Assembly: GCA_026018925.1 (NCBI GenBank)
Contig: JAKSZU010000016.1
Span: 59,277,575 to 59,341,574, forward strand
Direction of reading: 5' to 3'
Length of the DNA stretch: 64,000 bases
DNA from: Tupaia tana
Lineage: Eukaryota > Chordata > Mammalia > Scandentia > Tupaiidae
The notes under the pieces are model-generated. The model made no database searches. It was not told the origin of the DNA and saw only the letters and a program-made list of their open reading frames with translations. Shown here piece after piece: positions 12,126-23,114 of the stretch (positions are counted from its first letter, which is position 1; every line of letters begins with the position of its first letter). A program made the position numbers and the translations under genes.

Positions 12126-12436
12126 TTTTTTTTTTTTTAAAGGTTTTTTGCTATAGAGCATGTGTGCTTGCCGGAGAGGGTCAGAAAGAGATAGAGAGCA
12201 AGAAAGTGAGAAATCACCTCCCAGGGGGATGGCCACATCACAGAGCAAGAAAGTGAGAAATCACCTCCCAGGGGGATGGCCACACCACAATCCCTTCTTT
12301 TCCATTCTCCTCTCAGGATTTTGAGTATGCATGCACAAGCACCTGGTGTGATTTTCAAGCCATTGAGTCCAGGGCTTGAACTGCAGTTGGCTATATAAGA
12401 GTCCAGCACTGTAGCCACTATGACACCTGCTAACCC
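12126..12436 (-). mobile_element. tRNA-derived SINE, class L, with internal duplication
   Basis: Minus-strand copy made longer than its class by a 47-bp tandem duplication (12195-12241 and 12242-12288) over the hairpin region. TSD GCATG(A/T)GCTATC on both sides. Confidence 0.87.
12195..12288. repeat. 47-bp tandem duplication inside a SINE
   Basis: Two adjacent 47-bp units starting AGAGCAAGAAAGTGAGAAAT, differing at one or two bases, each holding one arm set of the class L hairpin. Confidence 0.9.
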
Positions 12437-12466
12437 TTGCATGTGCTATCATTAAAAAAAGTTTCA

Positions 12467-12675
12467 GGGCCAGGCAGTGGCTTAGTAATAATACAATTAG
12501 AACAACGTGGGAAAAGTCCTAGATTCACATCCTGGGACGTCCCTGAGCTTGCCAAGCACATGATCTGGGTCAACTGAGTTGAGGCATGGATCAGGGCATG
12601 AACACCCTGTTAGGAATGCCTGTCACTCTCTCCATCTCATGGAAGAAATAAACTTCAAAACAACAACAACAAAAC
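12467..12675 (+). mobile_element. SINE class D
   Basis: CCAGGCAGTGGCTTAGTAA start, CTGTTAGGAATGCCTGTC body and CATCTCATGGAAGAAATAAA tail followed by CAA repeats. Confidence 0.72.
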
Positions 12676-12805
12676 TCCCAAAATTCAAGAAAAAAGTTTT
12701 AACCTACATATTGACAAAGCATACAGTGTACCTGAGCATATGTTTTATAATGACCATTAAGACATTTTCTAGCAAAATTATTGGATTTAAAGAAAAAAAT
12801 CCTTC

Positions 12806-12953
12806 ATGGGGGTTGGCAGGTGGCATGGTGGTTGAGGGTGCTGGAGTCCCACATGGCCAACCATGGTTCAAGTCCTGGACCTGGCTGCTTGCTTTCTCAC
12901 TTTCTCTCTTACTTCTCTCTCTTGCTCTGTCCCTCTCTGGTCAAATTAAGTAT
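12806..12953 (+). mobile_element. tRNA-derived SINE, class S
   Basis: Head and CT-rich body end in GGTCAAATTAAG and run straight into a CA repeat that replaces the usual A-rich tail. Confidence 0.85.
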
Positions 12954-13010
12954 ACACACACACACACACACACACACACTATACACATGTATATATACAT
13001 ATATATATGC
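12954..13010. repeat. CA then TA microsatellite
   Basis: About 13 CA units followed by TATATACATATATATATG, at the 3' end of a SINE. Confidence 0.9.
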
Positions 13011-13464
13011 TACACTTTCTTTACCCATTCAATTGTTGATGGACATGTAGGTTGATTTCATATCTTGGCTATTCTGAGTAATGCTGCAATGAACATAAGA
13101 GTAGTTATGTCTACAAGATCCTGATTTTATTTCCTTTGGTATATACTCAGTAGTGAGACTGCTCATATGGTAGTTCTTTACATTTTTGAAGAACTTCCAT
13201 ACTGTTTCTACAATAGTTGTACCAAGTTACATTTTCACCAACAGTACACAAGGATTTTCTTTTCCTCAAATTTCTAATCAACACTTGCTATCTTTCATCT
13301 TCTTGGTAATACATATTCTAACAAGTGATATCTCATTGTTATTTTAATGTGAATTTATCTGATGACTAGTGGTGAGCATTTTTCCATATATGTGTTGGAC
13401 ATACATACGTCTTCTTTTATGGACTGTCTATTGAGGTTCCTTGCCCATCTATTTAATTTGTTTA
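13011..13464 (-). mobile_element. L1 ORF2 3' region, antisense
   Basis: GGACATGTAGGTTGATTTC, GTAATGCTGCAATGAACAT and GGTATATACTCAGTAGTG are the well-known antisense text of the L1 ORF2 end. The element continues at 13900 after nested insertions. Confidence 0.88.
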
Positions 13465-13900
13465 TTTATTCTCTGGAAAGACAGATACAAAAACAGAGAA
13501 AGAAAGGCACTTTCCAACAGAGTCTTCCCATTACAATTCACTCCCAGCCTCAGCCAGCCCATATCACAGGATTGGGCACAAGAGTACCTGGAATGCACAA
13601 AGAAGTCCTGGGAAACAGGTTAAACCTGAAACTTTGGGGCCAGCAGGTGGCATCCTGGACTCCCACAAAGCTGACCGTGGTTTGAGTCCTAGACCTGGCA
13701 GCTTGCTTTCTTACTTTCCCTTCCTCTCTCTCTCACTAGGTCCCTCTCTGGTCAAATTTAAATGACTAAATAAATAAATAGTTAAAATAATTCTTAAACA
13801 AAGAACAAAACAAACAAAAAAAAACACCTGAGACTTTATGTGGGTTCAGCATTGCAAAGTCTTGCATCACCACTGTGCCACCAACCACTAATACTGGGTT
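13465..13900 (-). mobile_element. SINE class D, split by a class S SINE
   Basis: Minus-strand class D (GGCACTTTCCAACAGAGTC, CAGCCTCAGCCAGCCC) inserted in L1 and itself interrupted at 13637-13826. Its last part is at 13827-13900. Confidence 0.65.
13637..13826 (+). mobile_element. tRNA-derived SINE, class S
   Basis: Nested copy with flanks CCTGAAACTTT and CCTGAGACTTT as TSD. Its CTTTGGGGCCAGCAGG start overlaps the target word. Confidence 0.85.
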
Positions 13901-15400
13901 ATTTGTTTTCTTGCTGCTAAGTTGAGTTCCTTATACATTTTGGGTTTTAATCTCTAATCAGACATATGACATATTTCTCCCCTTCCATAGGTTGTCTCTT
14001 CACTATGTTGATTTGTTTCCTTTGCTGTGCAAAAGCTTTTAGTTTGGTGTAATCCTATTCACTATTTTTGCTTTTGCTGCCTACTTCCTTAGGGTGGTAT
14101 CCAAAAAAATCACTTCCTAGATCACTGTCATAGAGCTTTCCTATGTTTTCTTCCAGTAGTTTTAAAGGTTCCAGCTTACATTTGCATCATGAATCCATTT
14201 TGAATTGATTTTTGTATATGATGTGAGATAGGATCTAATTTCATTCTTCTGCGTGTTGAGAGCTAGTTTTCCCACCACCATTTATTGAAGAGACCATCCT
14301 TTATCTATTGTGTGTTCCTGGCTCCCTTGTCAAAGATAAATTGACCATAAATGTGTGAGTTTATTTCTGGGTTCTCTATTATGTTCCACTGGTCTATGTG
14401 TCTGTATTTATGCTGATGCCATGCTGTTCTGATTACTATAGCTTTGTAGTAATATTCTGAAGTGATGTAATAATGTCTCCAATTTTGTTTTTTTGTGGGG
14501 GTTTTTTGGGGGGTATTTATTTATTTGAACAAGATTACTTGGGGTCTTTTGTGATTTCATATGAATTTTAGGATTTTTTTTATATTTATGTAGAAAATGT
14601 CACTGTGATTTTGATACAGACAGCATTGAATCTGTAGTTCTCTGTAGGTAGCATGGACATTTTAACAATATTAATTATTCCAATCCATGAACATAGAATA
14701 TCTTTCCATTTATTTGTGTATTATTCAATTTCTTATATCAATGTTACACAGTGCTCAGTACACAGGTCAATCATTCACTTCCTTGGCTAAATTTATTCTT
14801 AAGAATTTATGTGTGCATGTGTGTGGCTACTGTCAATAAATTTTTTTTCTTGATTTCTTTTGGAAAATTCATTGTTAGTGTATAAAAATGCTACTAATTT
14901 CTGTATGTTGATTGCTATATCCCGAGACTACTAAATTTACTAAGTAGTGATAACAATTTTTGGTGAAATCTTTAGGATTGTCTAAATATAAGATCATGCT
15001 GTCAGCAAACAATTAACTTCTTCCTTTCCAATTTGAATATGTGACATGTCACATTTACTGATTTGCATATATTGAACCATACTTGCATCTAAGGAATAAA
15101 TCATATTTGATCATGGTGAATGCTACTGATTTGATTTGCTAATATTTTGTTGGTGATTTTTAAACATTATTTCATTTTATTTATTAATATTACTTCTTAA
15201 TTTGACCAGAGAGAGAGAGAGAGAGAAAGGGAAAGGGAGAAAGCAAGCCACTAGGTTCAGGACTCAAACCATGGTTGGCCATATGAGAGTCCAGCACCTT
15301 CACCACCATGCCACCTGCTGGCCCCTTGTTGGTGATTTTTAAATCTATGTTCACCAGAGATATTGACTTTAATGTTCTTTACTTCTATTTTTTTTTAAAT
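13901..15400 (-). mobile_element. L1 ORF2, antisense
   Basis: Continuation of the same L1: GTCAAAGATAAATTGACCAT, TTCTGGGTTCTCTATTATG, CCATGCTGTTCTGATTAC, and CATACTTGCATCTAAGGAATAAATC are antisense reverse-transcriptase region text. Many stops and indels, so dead. A class S SINE is nested at 15166-15325. Confidence 0.87.
15166..15325 (-). mobile_element. tRNA-derived SINE, class S
   Basis: TSD TTGTTGGTGATTTTTAAA, 18 bp, at about 15148 and 15327, inside L1. Confidence 0.9.
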
Positions 15401-15643
15401 TTTTGTCAGAGGAAACATGCACTCACTGGAGTGAGACACAAAAGAAAGAGACAAAGAAAACATCAACCCATGGGGAATGGTCACACTGTAATCCCTTCTC
15501 CTCCATCTGTCCTCCTTTTGGGATTTTGGGTATGCACACTCATGCACCTGGCATGTTTTCTAAGCTGCTGGGCCTAGGACTCAAACCATGCAGTTGGCTA
15601 TATGGGATCTAGCCACCTTAACCACTATGCTACTGGCTGGCCC
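15391..15643 (-). mobile_element. tRNA-derived SINE, class L (old)
   Basis: Minus-strand copy beside the L1, with TTTTTGTCAGAGGAAACATGC at the tail end and GCTACTGGCTGGCCC at the head end. Confidence 0.78.
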
Positions 15644-15674
15644 TTTTCTTTCATATTTTGAAAATTTTATTTAT

Positions 15675-15930
15675 GGGACCAGCAGGTAGCGTAATGGCTA
15701 TGTCACTGAACTCCCATGTAGCTGACCGAGGTTCAGGTCCCACACCTGGTGGCTTAAACTCACATCAGGCATGTGTGCGTGCCCAAGATCCCGAGAGAAG
15801 AATGCAGGAGAAGGGATTGAGGCATGGCCATTACCCTTGGGGGGTTGATTTCTCGCTTTCTAATTCTCTGTCTCTCTCTGTCTTTCTGGCGAGCACATGT
15901 GCCCTATAGTAAAAACCTCTCAAAAAAATT
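15675..15930 (+). mobile_element. tRNA-derived SINE, class L
   Basis: Complete copy from GGGACCAGCAGGTAGCGTAA to CCCTATAGTAAAAACCTCTC. Confidence 0.88.
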
Positions 15931-15935
15931 ATTTA

Positions 15936-16395
15936 TTTCAATTGCCAGAGGGCATATGTGCTCGCCAGAGAAGAAGGGAGAGAGAGAGAAAGGGGGAAAG
16001 AGTGAGAAAGCACTACTTGAGCATGGTAATGTTGGAGTCCTTTTACCTCCATTCCTCCTTCCCACTGGGTTTTTGTTTTGTTTTGTTTTGTTTTACTAGT
16101 TTTCCACAGCACTCCTCTTATTTAACTTTATTTATTTATTTATTTTAATTTGACCAGAGCGAGAGAGAAAGTAAGAAAGTAAGCTGCCAGGTCTGGGATT
16201 CAAACCACAGACAGCCATGTGAAAGTCCAGCACCCTTAACCACCACACCAACTGCTGGCCTTTCTCATTGGGAATTTGGGCTCATATGTTCATGCACCTA
16301 GCATGCTTTGCAAGCCACTGGGGCCAAGATTCAAAGCAGTCAGCCATGTGGAATCCAGCTCCCTTAATGGCTGCATTTACAGGGCCAGTCCTATA
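15936..16395 (-). mobile_element. tRNA-derived SINE, class L (old), split by class S
   Basis: The first part (15936-16070) carries the tail and body, a TTTTG repeat follows, and the head part resumes at 16263-16395. Confidence 0.72.
16114..16262 (-). mobile_element. tRNA-derived SINE, class S
   Basis: TTATTTAACTTTATTTATTT start and CACACCAACTGCTGGCC end on plus. Nested in the old class L copy. Confidence 0.85.
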
Positions 16396-16618
16396 ATTTT
16401 CGTTTCTTGTAGAACATCAATACTTTTTCCCAGAAGAAAAGGAACCAATGTATATAATATACATTTGGAAGAAAACAGAGCCAAGAATATTATACTCAGC
16501 AAAAATGACTTTTAAGTATACACAGCACAGAGCAGCTAATATTGAAATGACAGATTCAGAGAATATTATTTCCATGGACAGTTTCTGAAGAATCTACTAC
16601 ATAGTGTATGTCAACAAA

Positions 16619-16839
16619 CTTTTTTTTCATTTTTTGGCAGAGGACATATATGCTCACCAGAGAAAGGCAGAGAGGATGATAAGAAAGCACCATCCCACAG
16701 GGTATGGTCACACTGCAATCCATTCTCCTCCCTCTCCATTCTTTCAGGATTTGGGGCACACACTCACACATGTCCAGCCCACTACACCAGGGACATATGT
16801 GATCCAACTACCTTAATCACCAGGCCATGGAGCCAGTCC
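16619..16839 (-). mobile_element. tRNA-derived SINE, class L (old)
   Basis: Worn copy; TTGGCAGAGGACATATATGC tail side, ATCACCAGGCCATGGAGCC head side. Confidence 0.7.
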
Positions 16840-17045
16840 TCGTATACACTCACCAGAGAAGGCACTCCCCAATGGGGTGTGAACATGTCTTAATCCCTTT
16901 TCCAGTGTCTCTCCAATCGGTTGAGATTTGGGGTATACATGCATATGTGCCTGGCATGTTTATCAAGCCACCAGGACCAGATTTGAATGATATGAGAGGC
17001 CATGTGTGATCTGGTTTTCGCAACCACCAAGTCACAGGGCCAGCT
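16840..17045 (-). mobile_element. tRNA-derived SINE, class L (old, tail missing)
   Basis: Begins abruptly at ACACTCACCAGAGAAGGCAC directly next to the previous copy, so the tail end is lost or the two copies fused. Confidence 0.65.
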
Positions 17046-17062
17046 CTGCAAACATTTTCTTT

Positions 17063-17337
17063 TTCTTTTTTTTTTTTCTTTTTTTTTGGAGAGGTTTTTG
17101 CTATAGGGCACATGCGCTCGCCAGACAGACAGAGAGAGACAGAGAAATAGAAAGCGAGAAATCACCCCCCAGAGGGGATGGCCACACCACAATCCTTTCT
17201 CCTCCATTCTCCTCTCGGGATCTTGGGCACGCACGCATGTGCGCCCGGCGTGAGTTTAAGCCACCAGGTCCAGGACTCGAACCGTGGTCGACTACGTGGG
17301 AGTCCAGCGACATAGCCATTACGCTAACTGCTGGTCC
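17063..17337 (-). mobile_element. tRNA-derived SINE, class L (young)
   Basis: CpG-rich copy with a perfect 17-bp TSD CTGCAAACATTTTCTTT at 17046-17062 and 17338-17354. Confidence 0.93.
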
Positions 17338-17514
17338 CTGCAAACATTTTCTTTAAGAGACTGTATAACAAATATGAACTGGTAATATCTTGTCATGCCA
17401 GATAGTAAGGAAATTATTGGACATTACTGGGGTCATGGCAAAAGTACTCAGAGCCAATCTGAAGAAGCTTCTAGTGGCCAGAGCTGGGGCAATTTAAACT
17501 CAATAAAATTACTT

Positions 17515-17778
17515 AGGCTGAACCTGTAGCACCGTAGTTAAACACTATACATTGGGAGCTGGTTCCCACATAGCTGACTGCAGTTCAGTTCACAACCTGG
17601 AGGCTTGAAAAACAAACCAAGCAAATGAGCATGCACTCCCCGGATCCTGATGGGATGGAGAAAAACTGTAGTGTGATCACACCCTCATTGGGGGGAATGT
17701 TTTCTCTCTTTCTCTTCTCTATGTCTCTCTCTGGCATGCACATGCACCCTCTGGCAATAAAAAAATAAATAAAAAAAA
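17515..17778 (+). mobile_element. tRNA-derived SINE, class L (old subtype)
   Basis: CACCGTAGTTAAACACTATAC head region, CATCACACCCTCATTGGGGG-type hairpin remnant, and CACCCTCTGGCAATAAAAAA tail. Confidence 0.72.
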
Positions 17779-18003
17779 GGAATTTGAAATAAATACAATG
17801 AAATTACTAATTCCAACATACAGAAACCTATAAATTGGTCTCATGGGAGGGTAATAAGAAATCAACCCATTATCTTGAAAACTGGTAAATACAGAGAAAG
17901 AATCAAGTATTCCATCATGCTTTTCCTATATAAAACTAATTGTAACCCTAGGAAATCAAATAATATATATAGGAACAGGTCTCTTTATAAAAAAAATTTC
18001 CAG

Positions 18004-18196
18004 GGGTCAACAGGTGGCATGGTGGTTAGGGTGCTAGACTCCTACATGGCCTACCACAGCTCAAGTCCTGGACCTGGTGGCTAGCTTTCTCACTTTCTCT
18101 CTCTCTCTCTCTCGTTGTCTCTCTGGTGAGCACATGGACTCTATGGCAAGTTAATAAATAATAATAAATAAAATAATCTTTAAAAATTTAAAAATT
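18004..18196 (+). mobile_element. tRNA-derived SINE, class M
   Basis: Short body with GAGCACATGGACTCTATGG and AAGTTAATAAATAATAATAA tail. TSD AAAAATTTCCA on both sides. Confidence 0.86.
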
Positions 18197-18599
18197 AAAA
18201 ATTTCCAACTAATAAATATAAAATAAATCAAAATTAGAATATCAAAATTTTGTAAGATCTAAGTCAGCTCATCACTTAGCCACATCACTTAGGTGCTGCT
18301 TGGAGAAACCCAGATCCAGCATGGCTGGATTCAAAAATCCTGGCCTGGCAGCTTTTGTGTATTTTGTTTAGTTGGTCTCATACAATTTTCAACTCAAATG
18401 TCACTTTAAGCCTCTGGATTTCGATAACAATTTATAGAAAGTGCAGAATTCAGAAGAATATAGTGGACAATTAGCAATTCAATCGCAAAAATCACACAAT
18501 TTTGCAATTAGCAAAACTTAGATTATATTAATAAGTAACATTATAAACATATGGCCTGAGTTTTTTTAAAAAATGAGGTATATGGTAAAGAAATGGGTG
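18197..18599. other. Unassigned intron sequence
   Basis: About 0.4 kb without a recognisable repeat or frame. Confidence 0.45.
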
Positions 18600-18815
18600 G
18601 ATGGAGCTGAACAATGCTGCAGTGGTAAAACGAGACATTCTGCAAGGTCAACCAACCCAAATGGGAAGGTTCTGGATTCATGCCTGAAGACCTCCTTGAG
18701 AATACCAGGCACATGCATGCCTATGATCCATAAATGGTTGAAGCTGGAGGTGGATCATGATTGGGACTGCTCTCTGTCTGTCTCACTCATGAAAGAAATA
18801 AACTTTAAAAGCTGA
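18600..18815 (+). mobile_element. SINE class D (best-preserved copy)
   Basis: CAGTGGTAAAACGAGACATTC, GGAAGGTTCTGGATTCATGC, ACCTCCTTGAGAATACCAGG and CTCATGAAAGAAATAAACTT. Its heavier divergence from classes L/S/M suggests a separate, older tRNA-derived source. Confidence 0.78.
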
Positions 18816-18828
18816 CTTAAAAAGGGAG

Positions 18829-19023
18829 GGGCCAGCAGGTGACGTGGTGGTTAAAGGCGTTGGACTCCCACATGGCTGACTGTGGTTCAAGTCCTAGACT
18901 TGTTGGCTTGCTTTCTCACTTTCCCTCTCTGTCTCTCTCTGGCCAAATTGGAATAAACAACAACAACAATAACAACAGCAATAATAATAATAAATGAAGG
19001 TAAATAAAATAATTCTTTAAAAA
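18829..19023 (+). mobile_element. tRNA-derived SINE, class S
   Basis: Complete copy. The tail carries CAA/TAA repeats before AATAATTCTTTAAAAAA. Confidence 0.87.
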
Positions 19024-19033
19024 ATAAATGAGA

Positions 19034-19211
19034 GGGGACTAGCAGGTGGTGTGATGGTTAAGGCACTGGACACTCCCACATGGCTGACCACGGTTCAGGA
19101 CCCAGATCTGGCTGCTTGCTTTCTTGCTTTCCTCTCTCTTTTTCTGTGTCTCTTGCTTACTGGTCAAATTAAAATAAATGAATGAATAAATAAATTTAAA
19201 AGATAAAATAA
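19034..19211 (+). mobile_element. tRNA-derived SINE, class S
   Basis: Second copy in tandem orientation, ten bases after the previous tail. Confidence 0.85.
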
Positions 19212-19304
19212 ATCAGAGAGAGAAAGAGAGAGAGTAGGGACAGCAAGTGGGAAAGCTTCTAGATTGACTGGCACAGTTCTTATTTTATTTTTTTTAATTG
19301 CCGG

Positions 19305-19499
19305 GGGGGCCGGCAGGTGGTGTGGTGGTTAAGGGCACTGGACTCCCATATGGCTGACCATGGTTTGAGTCCTGGACCTGGTGGCTTGCATTCTCGCTTT
19401 CTCACTCTCTCTCTCTCTCTCTTTCTCGCTCACACCCTGTCCCTCTCTGGTCAAATGAAAATAAATAAAATAAAGTTAAGTAAAATAATTCTTTTAAAA
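19305..19499 (+). mobile_element. tRNA-derived SINE, class S
   Basis: GGGGGGCCGGCAGGTGGTG start. Flanked by AATTGCC(A/G)G, the A-tail edge of the old SINE at 19769. Confidence 0.86.
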
Positions 19500-19511
19500 A
19501 ATTGCCAGAGG

Positions 19512-19767
19512 GGGACCAGCATTTAGCATAATGGGTATGTCGCTGGACTCCCACGTAGTCAACTGCGGTTCGCGTCCTGGACCTGGTGGCTTAAAACTCA
19601 TGCCGGGCGCGTGTGCGTGCGTGCCCAAGATCCCGAGAGAATGGAGGAGAAGGGATTGCGGCGTGGCCATCCCCCCTGGGGGGTGATTTCTCGCTTTCTA
19701 TCTCTCTATCTTTCTGGCGAGCGCACGCGCCCTATAGCAAAATCCTCTCCAAAAAAAAAAAAAAAAA
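19512..19767 (+). mobile_element. tRNA-derived SINE, class L (young)
   Basis: TSD AATTGCCAGAGGG at about 19500 and 19768. CpG-rich, with an A-tail of 18. Confidence 0.9.
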
Positions 19768-20002
19768 ATTGCCAGAGGGTATGCGTACTCATCAGAGAGA
19801 GACAGAGACGAGGAGGAAGAGGAAGAAAGCACCCCCCAATAGGATATAGTCAATCCCTTTTCTTCCATTTCTCCATCCTGTAGGGATTCTGGGCCCACAC
19901 TCACACAGGCCTAGAGTGTTTCTCAAGATGCTGGGCCCAGGATTCAAACTAATCAGAATGTGGTATCCAACTCCCTTAACCACTAAGCCACAGGGCTGAC
20001 CC
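19768..20002 (-). mobile_element. tRNA-derived SINE, class L (old)
   Basis: Host element for the two preceding copies, which both landed at its tail boundary. Confidence 0.75.
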
Positions 20003-20129
20003 TTGACTGACAGAGCTCTGTGGTTCATAGTTACATAGGTGTTTGCCTTATTAAAATTCATTAAGCTAATTTTAATATAGTTCATTTTAATAATGGCCTG
20101 CCCTACATAAAATAAGCAGATCTTCATGC

Positions 20130-20840
20130 ATTCTCTCATTCATTCTGTTCCAGACCTACTGATATCTTTGCAGTTTTGACTAGGCCTTTATTCTCTTCTG
20201 CTTTTTCATTTTTTTCCATTATAATCTTCTAATATATTACATGTTTTTCTTATTAGTATGTTTTTCGCTTTTTGTCTCCACTCACAAGATTGGAAGTTCT
20301 ATGAGGACAGGAATTTTTGCCTGTCTTGGTCAACTGTTCTCTTACAGTTCTCAACTCAAATGTCAACTTACCAATGAGTCCTTCTCTGACAACTCCTGCA
20401 CCCTAGCTCTTGGCAACTCTGTATTCTTTGCTTTATATCTTATTTCATGGTATTTATTATCATTTAACAAACTAGACATTTAACTTGCCTTTTTAATTTT
20501 CTAAAAATAATTATTTTATTTAACTTTATTTATTTATTTTAATTTGACCAGCAAGGGACAGAGCAAGAGAGAGAGAAAAACTGAGAAAGCAGGCTTCCAG
20601 GTCCAGGACATGAACCGCAGGTGGCCACGTGGGAGTCCAGCAGTCTAAACCGCCACGCCACCTGCCGGCCCCCATTTTTTATTGTTTTTAATGAGATATC
20701 TCCCAATTGCTAATGTAAGCTACATGAAGAAAAGGTGTGTTTTGTCTGTTATATTAACTGCTATAACCTAGGACATGGAACATTATCTGGTATATAATGG
20801 GTGCTCAGTAAAAATATGTTTAGTAAAAAAGTAGTCTTTA
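20130..20840 (+). mobile_element. L2 LINE 3' region, split by a SINE
   Basis: TTGGAAGTTCTATGAGGACAGG, CTCAAATGTCAACTTACC, CCTTCTCTGACAACTCC, and after the SINE GTGTGTTTTGTCTGTTATAT and GGGTGCTCAGTAAAAATATG follow the order of L2 3' text. Confidence 0.65.
20506..20671 (-). mobile_element. tRNA-derived SINE, class S
   Basis: Minus-strand copy nested in the L2 fragment, with GCCACCTGCCGGCCCCC head end on plus. Confidence 0.86.
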
Positions 20841-20869
20841 TCATAACTATTTTTTCTATTCCTTCTTAA

Positions 20870-21640
20870 GAATTATTATAAATAACAACTGAATTTTACC
20901 TTTTCCGCACTCCATGATAAGATTATACCATGTTCTTCTTTAATTTATTAATATACATTAGGTGGATAGATTTTTCCGACAGTAAAACTACTGCTGAAAT
21001 AAAAAATATTTAGTCATAACATTAATCTTTGATACACTTCTGAATTCTATTTACTAGTATTTTATGATTTTAGCATCTATATGCATAAAAAATTGATCTG
21101 AAGTTTTCTTTCTTTCTTTCCTATAATTTCTATCGGATTTTGTCATTAAATCATGGTTTCATATAATTAACTGAGGAGTTACCACCTTTTTCTATGACCT
21201 AAAATAATTTAAATAGCATTGAATTCATCTTTTCTCTAAAGGTTAGATGTAATTCAATTGTGAATCATTTATTGTTTTAAAATAGTATTTTTTTAATCAC
21301 CTTTTAATCTTTTTGATGCAATCAACCTACTTAAGTTCTCCATCTATCTTGACAAATTAGCTGTTGTCTTAAGACTCTCAAGTTTATTACAAATGTATAT
21401 TCATGTGGTATTCTCATATAATTCTTTATATGGTATTCTCATATATTTCTTATTTCCTATCCTTTTATATGATATATATTTGCTCTCTTTTACCTTTATC
21501 AGCACTACAAATAATTTATCTTATTACTGGTCATCTTAAAGAGTCAACTTTGGTTTATATTTATCCAATTTTTCTCTGTGTTATTAGTTTTTGCTTTTAT
21601 TTGCAGTCACATTAGGATATAATCAATATCACAACTCTTT
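20870..21640 (-). mobile_element. Old L1 ORF2, antisense
   Basis: CTATTTACTAGTATTTTATG, TTTTAGCATCTATATGCAT, TTGATCTGAAGTTTTC and AATTAACTGAGGAGTTACC follow L1 ORF2 antisense text in order. Heavily mutated. Confidence 0.6.
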
Positions 21641-21702
21641 CATATAAGATACCATTCTACTATCCTAAATTCCCATACAATTTGGATCTCATTTGTTTCC
21701 AA

Positions 21703-21752
21703 GTTTTTGCTATAGGGCACATGTGCTTGCCAGAAAGAGGGAAAGTGAGAAA

Positions 21753-21825
<73 letters not shown>

Positions 21826-21972
21826 GGGGCAGGGGATGGCCACACCACCACAAATCCTTCTCCTCTCAAGATTCTCATGCCTGGTGTGATTTTCAAGCCC
21901 TTGGATCTGGGACTGAAACTGGTTGGCCACATGGGAATCCAGCACCTTAACCACCATGCCACCTGCTGGCCC
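21703..21972 (-). mobile_element. tRNA-derived SINE, class L, with CA expansion
   Basis: The body is cut by a 60+ bp CA tract (21757-21821) lying between GAGAAAAT and CCCTGGGG, where the class normally has ATCACCCC. Confidence 0.86.
21757..21822. repeat. CA microsatellite in a SINE
   Basis: About 33 CA units with one TA interruption. Confidence 0.95.
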
Positions 21973-22039
21973 TCCATAATCTATTTCTTAATCTATTCTT
22001 TGCCACCAATCAAGACAAATCAACCTTGATTGACAGGAG

Positions 22040-22870
22040 AGATTTTATTATTAAAGTACTGAGGAGGGTCTCAGAAAATTTAAGATAGGCACCAATAGCA
22101 GAGTTAAACCAGACATTCTGAAAAGCATGTATAGTTGAAGAATAAACTACAGCTAAACAAGAAAAGCATCTAATCTAAGCTCACTGCTATATGTATAAAT
22201 GTATATACATTCCTGCCACACACACCTTCAATATATATTCCATGGGGGAGGAATTTTTGTTTTGCTTACTGCTGTATTTAAAGTGCCCAGGAGACCCCCA
22301 AAACACTCAGACAAGAAGCCATTTTAAATCTGAGGTGTGTCTTGACATGTTCAGGGACCAAGGCAACTAAAGCTAAGCTCTAAGCCTCATCTTCTAGACC
22401 CCCAAAACACTCAGACAAGGTAGGGCAACCTCTGTCCTCTGACTCTCTCTCTCTTTAAGTTTATTTAATTATTTATTTATTTAATTTTTAAACTTCTCAG
22501 CGTGGGCCTTTTCTTTCTCTTGCTAATTTGAGAAGCCATTTTAAATGGCATGTTCACATGGTGCACTAGCATGCCCCATGGTTTTCATTTTTTACCTTTC
22601 TCTTCTTCTTTTTTCTGGTTTTGTCTAGGTTTTCTTTTTCTTTCTTGTTCCTTTTGCTTTTATTTATTTATTTTTTAAATCTTACTTTCTCACTCTGCTC
22701 TTCAGTCTCCACACACTGAGTTGTCTAGACAGGCCTAGGTGCACAGTAGCCAAGTATATAAATACTCTTAGGGTCACTGAAAAATCGTCAACGTTTATTG
22801 AACTTCCTGCTTTAAGAAAGAAACTTCTTTAAATAAATCTGAACTCATAATCTCTTTCTGTGGATATCAC
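22040..22870 (+). mobile_element. LTR-like region with internal direct repeats
   Basis: Contains a 24-bp perfect direct repeat (22292-22315 and 22396-22419), a second repeat AGAAGCCATTTTAAAT (about 22314 and 22531), a TATAAATA box-like word near 22757 and TTAAATAAATCTGAACTC near 22829, which looks like a polyadenylation signal. The layout is that of a retroviral LTR, but I cannot name a family and see no internal viral genes. Confidence 0.38.
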
Positions 22871-22950
22871 GTTGCAAAACAGAGTAGAGGAGAGATTTTG
22901 TCACAGAATGACCAGAAACCACCACAGAGCCACAAGAAATATGAGAAACC

Positions 22951-23114
22951 CTGGGCACATTTGCGTGTGTTCCCAAGATCCTGTGAGGAGAATGGAGGAG
23001 AAGGGATTGCGATGTGGCCATCCCCCCAGGGGGGTGATTTCTTGCTTTCTGTCTCTCTTTCTGGCGAGCGCGCATACCCTATAGCAAAAATCTCTCCCCC
23101 CCAAAAAAGAAAGA
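22951..23114 (+). mobile_element. tRNA-derived SINE, class L, 5'-truncated
   Basis: Lacks the tRNA head and starts in the body at CTGGGCACATTTGCGTG. Perfect 17-bp TSD AAGAAATATGAGAAACC at 22934-22950 and 23115-23131. Confidence 0.92.

Noticed and set aside
12579..13055. 158-codon plus-strand frame
   Set aside because: It runs through a class D SINE tail, a class S SINE, a CA microsatellite and antisense L1, so it is a mosaic of repeats.
13011..15400. Possible functional L1 reverse transcriptase
   Set aside because: Many stops, frameshifts and nested SINEs; only antisense fragments remain.
21757..21822. CRISPR-like or other regular array
   Set aside because: Simple CA dinucleotide repeat in a mammalian SINE; no spacer structure.
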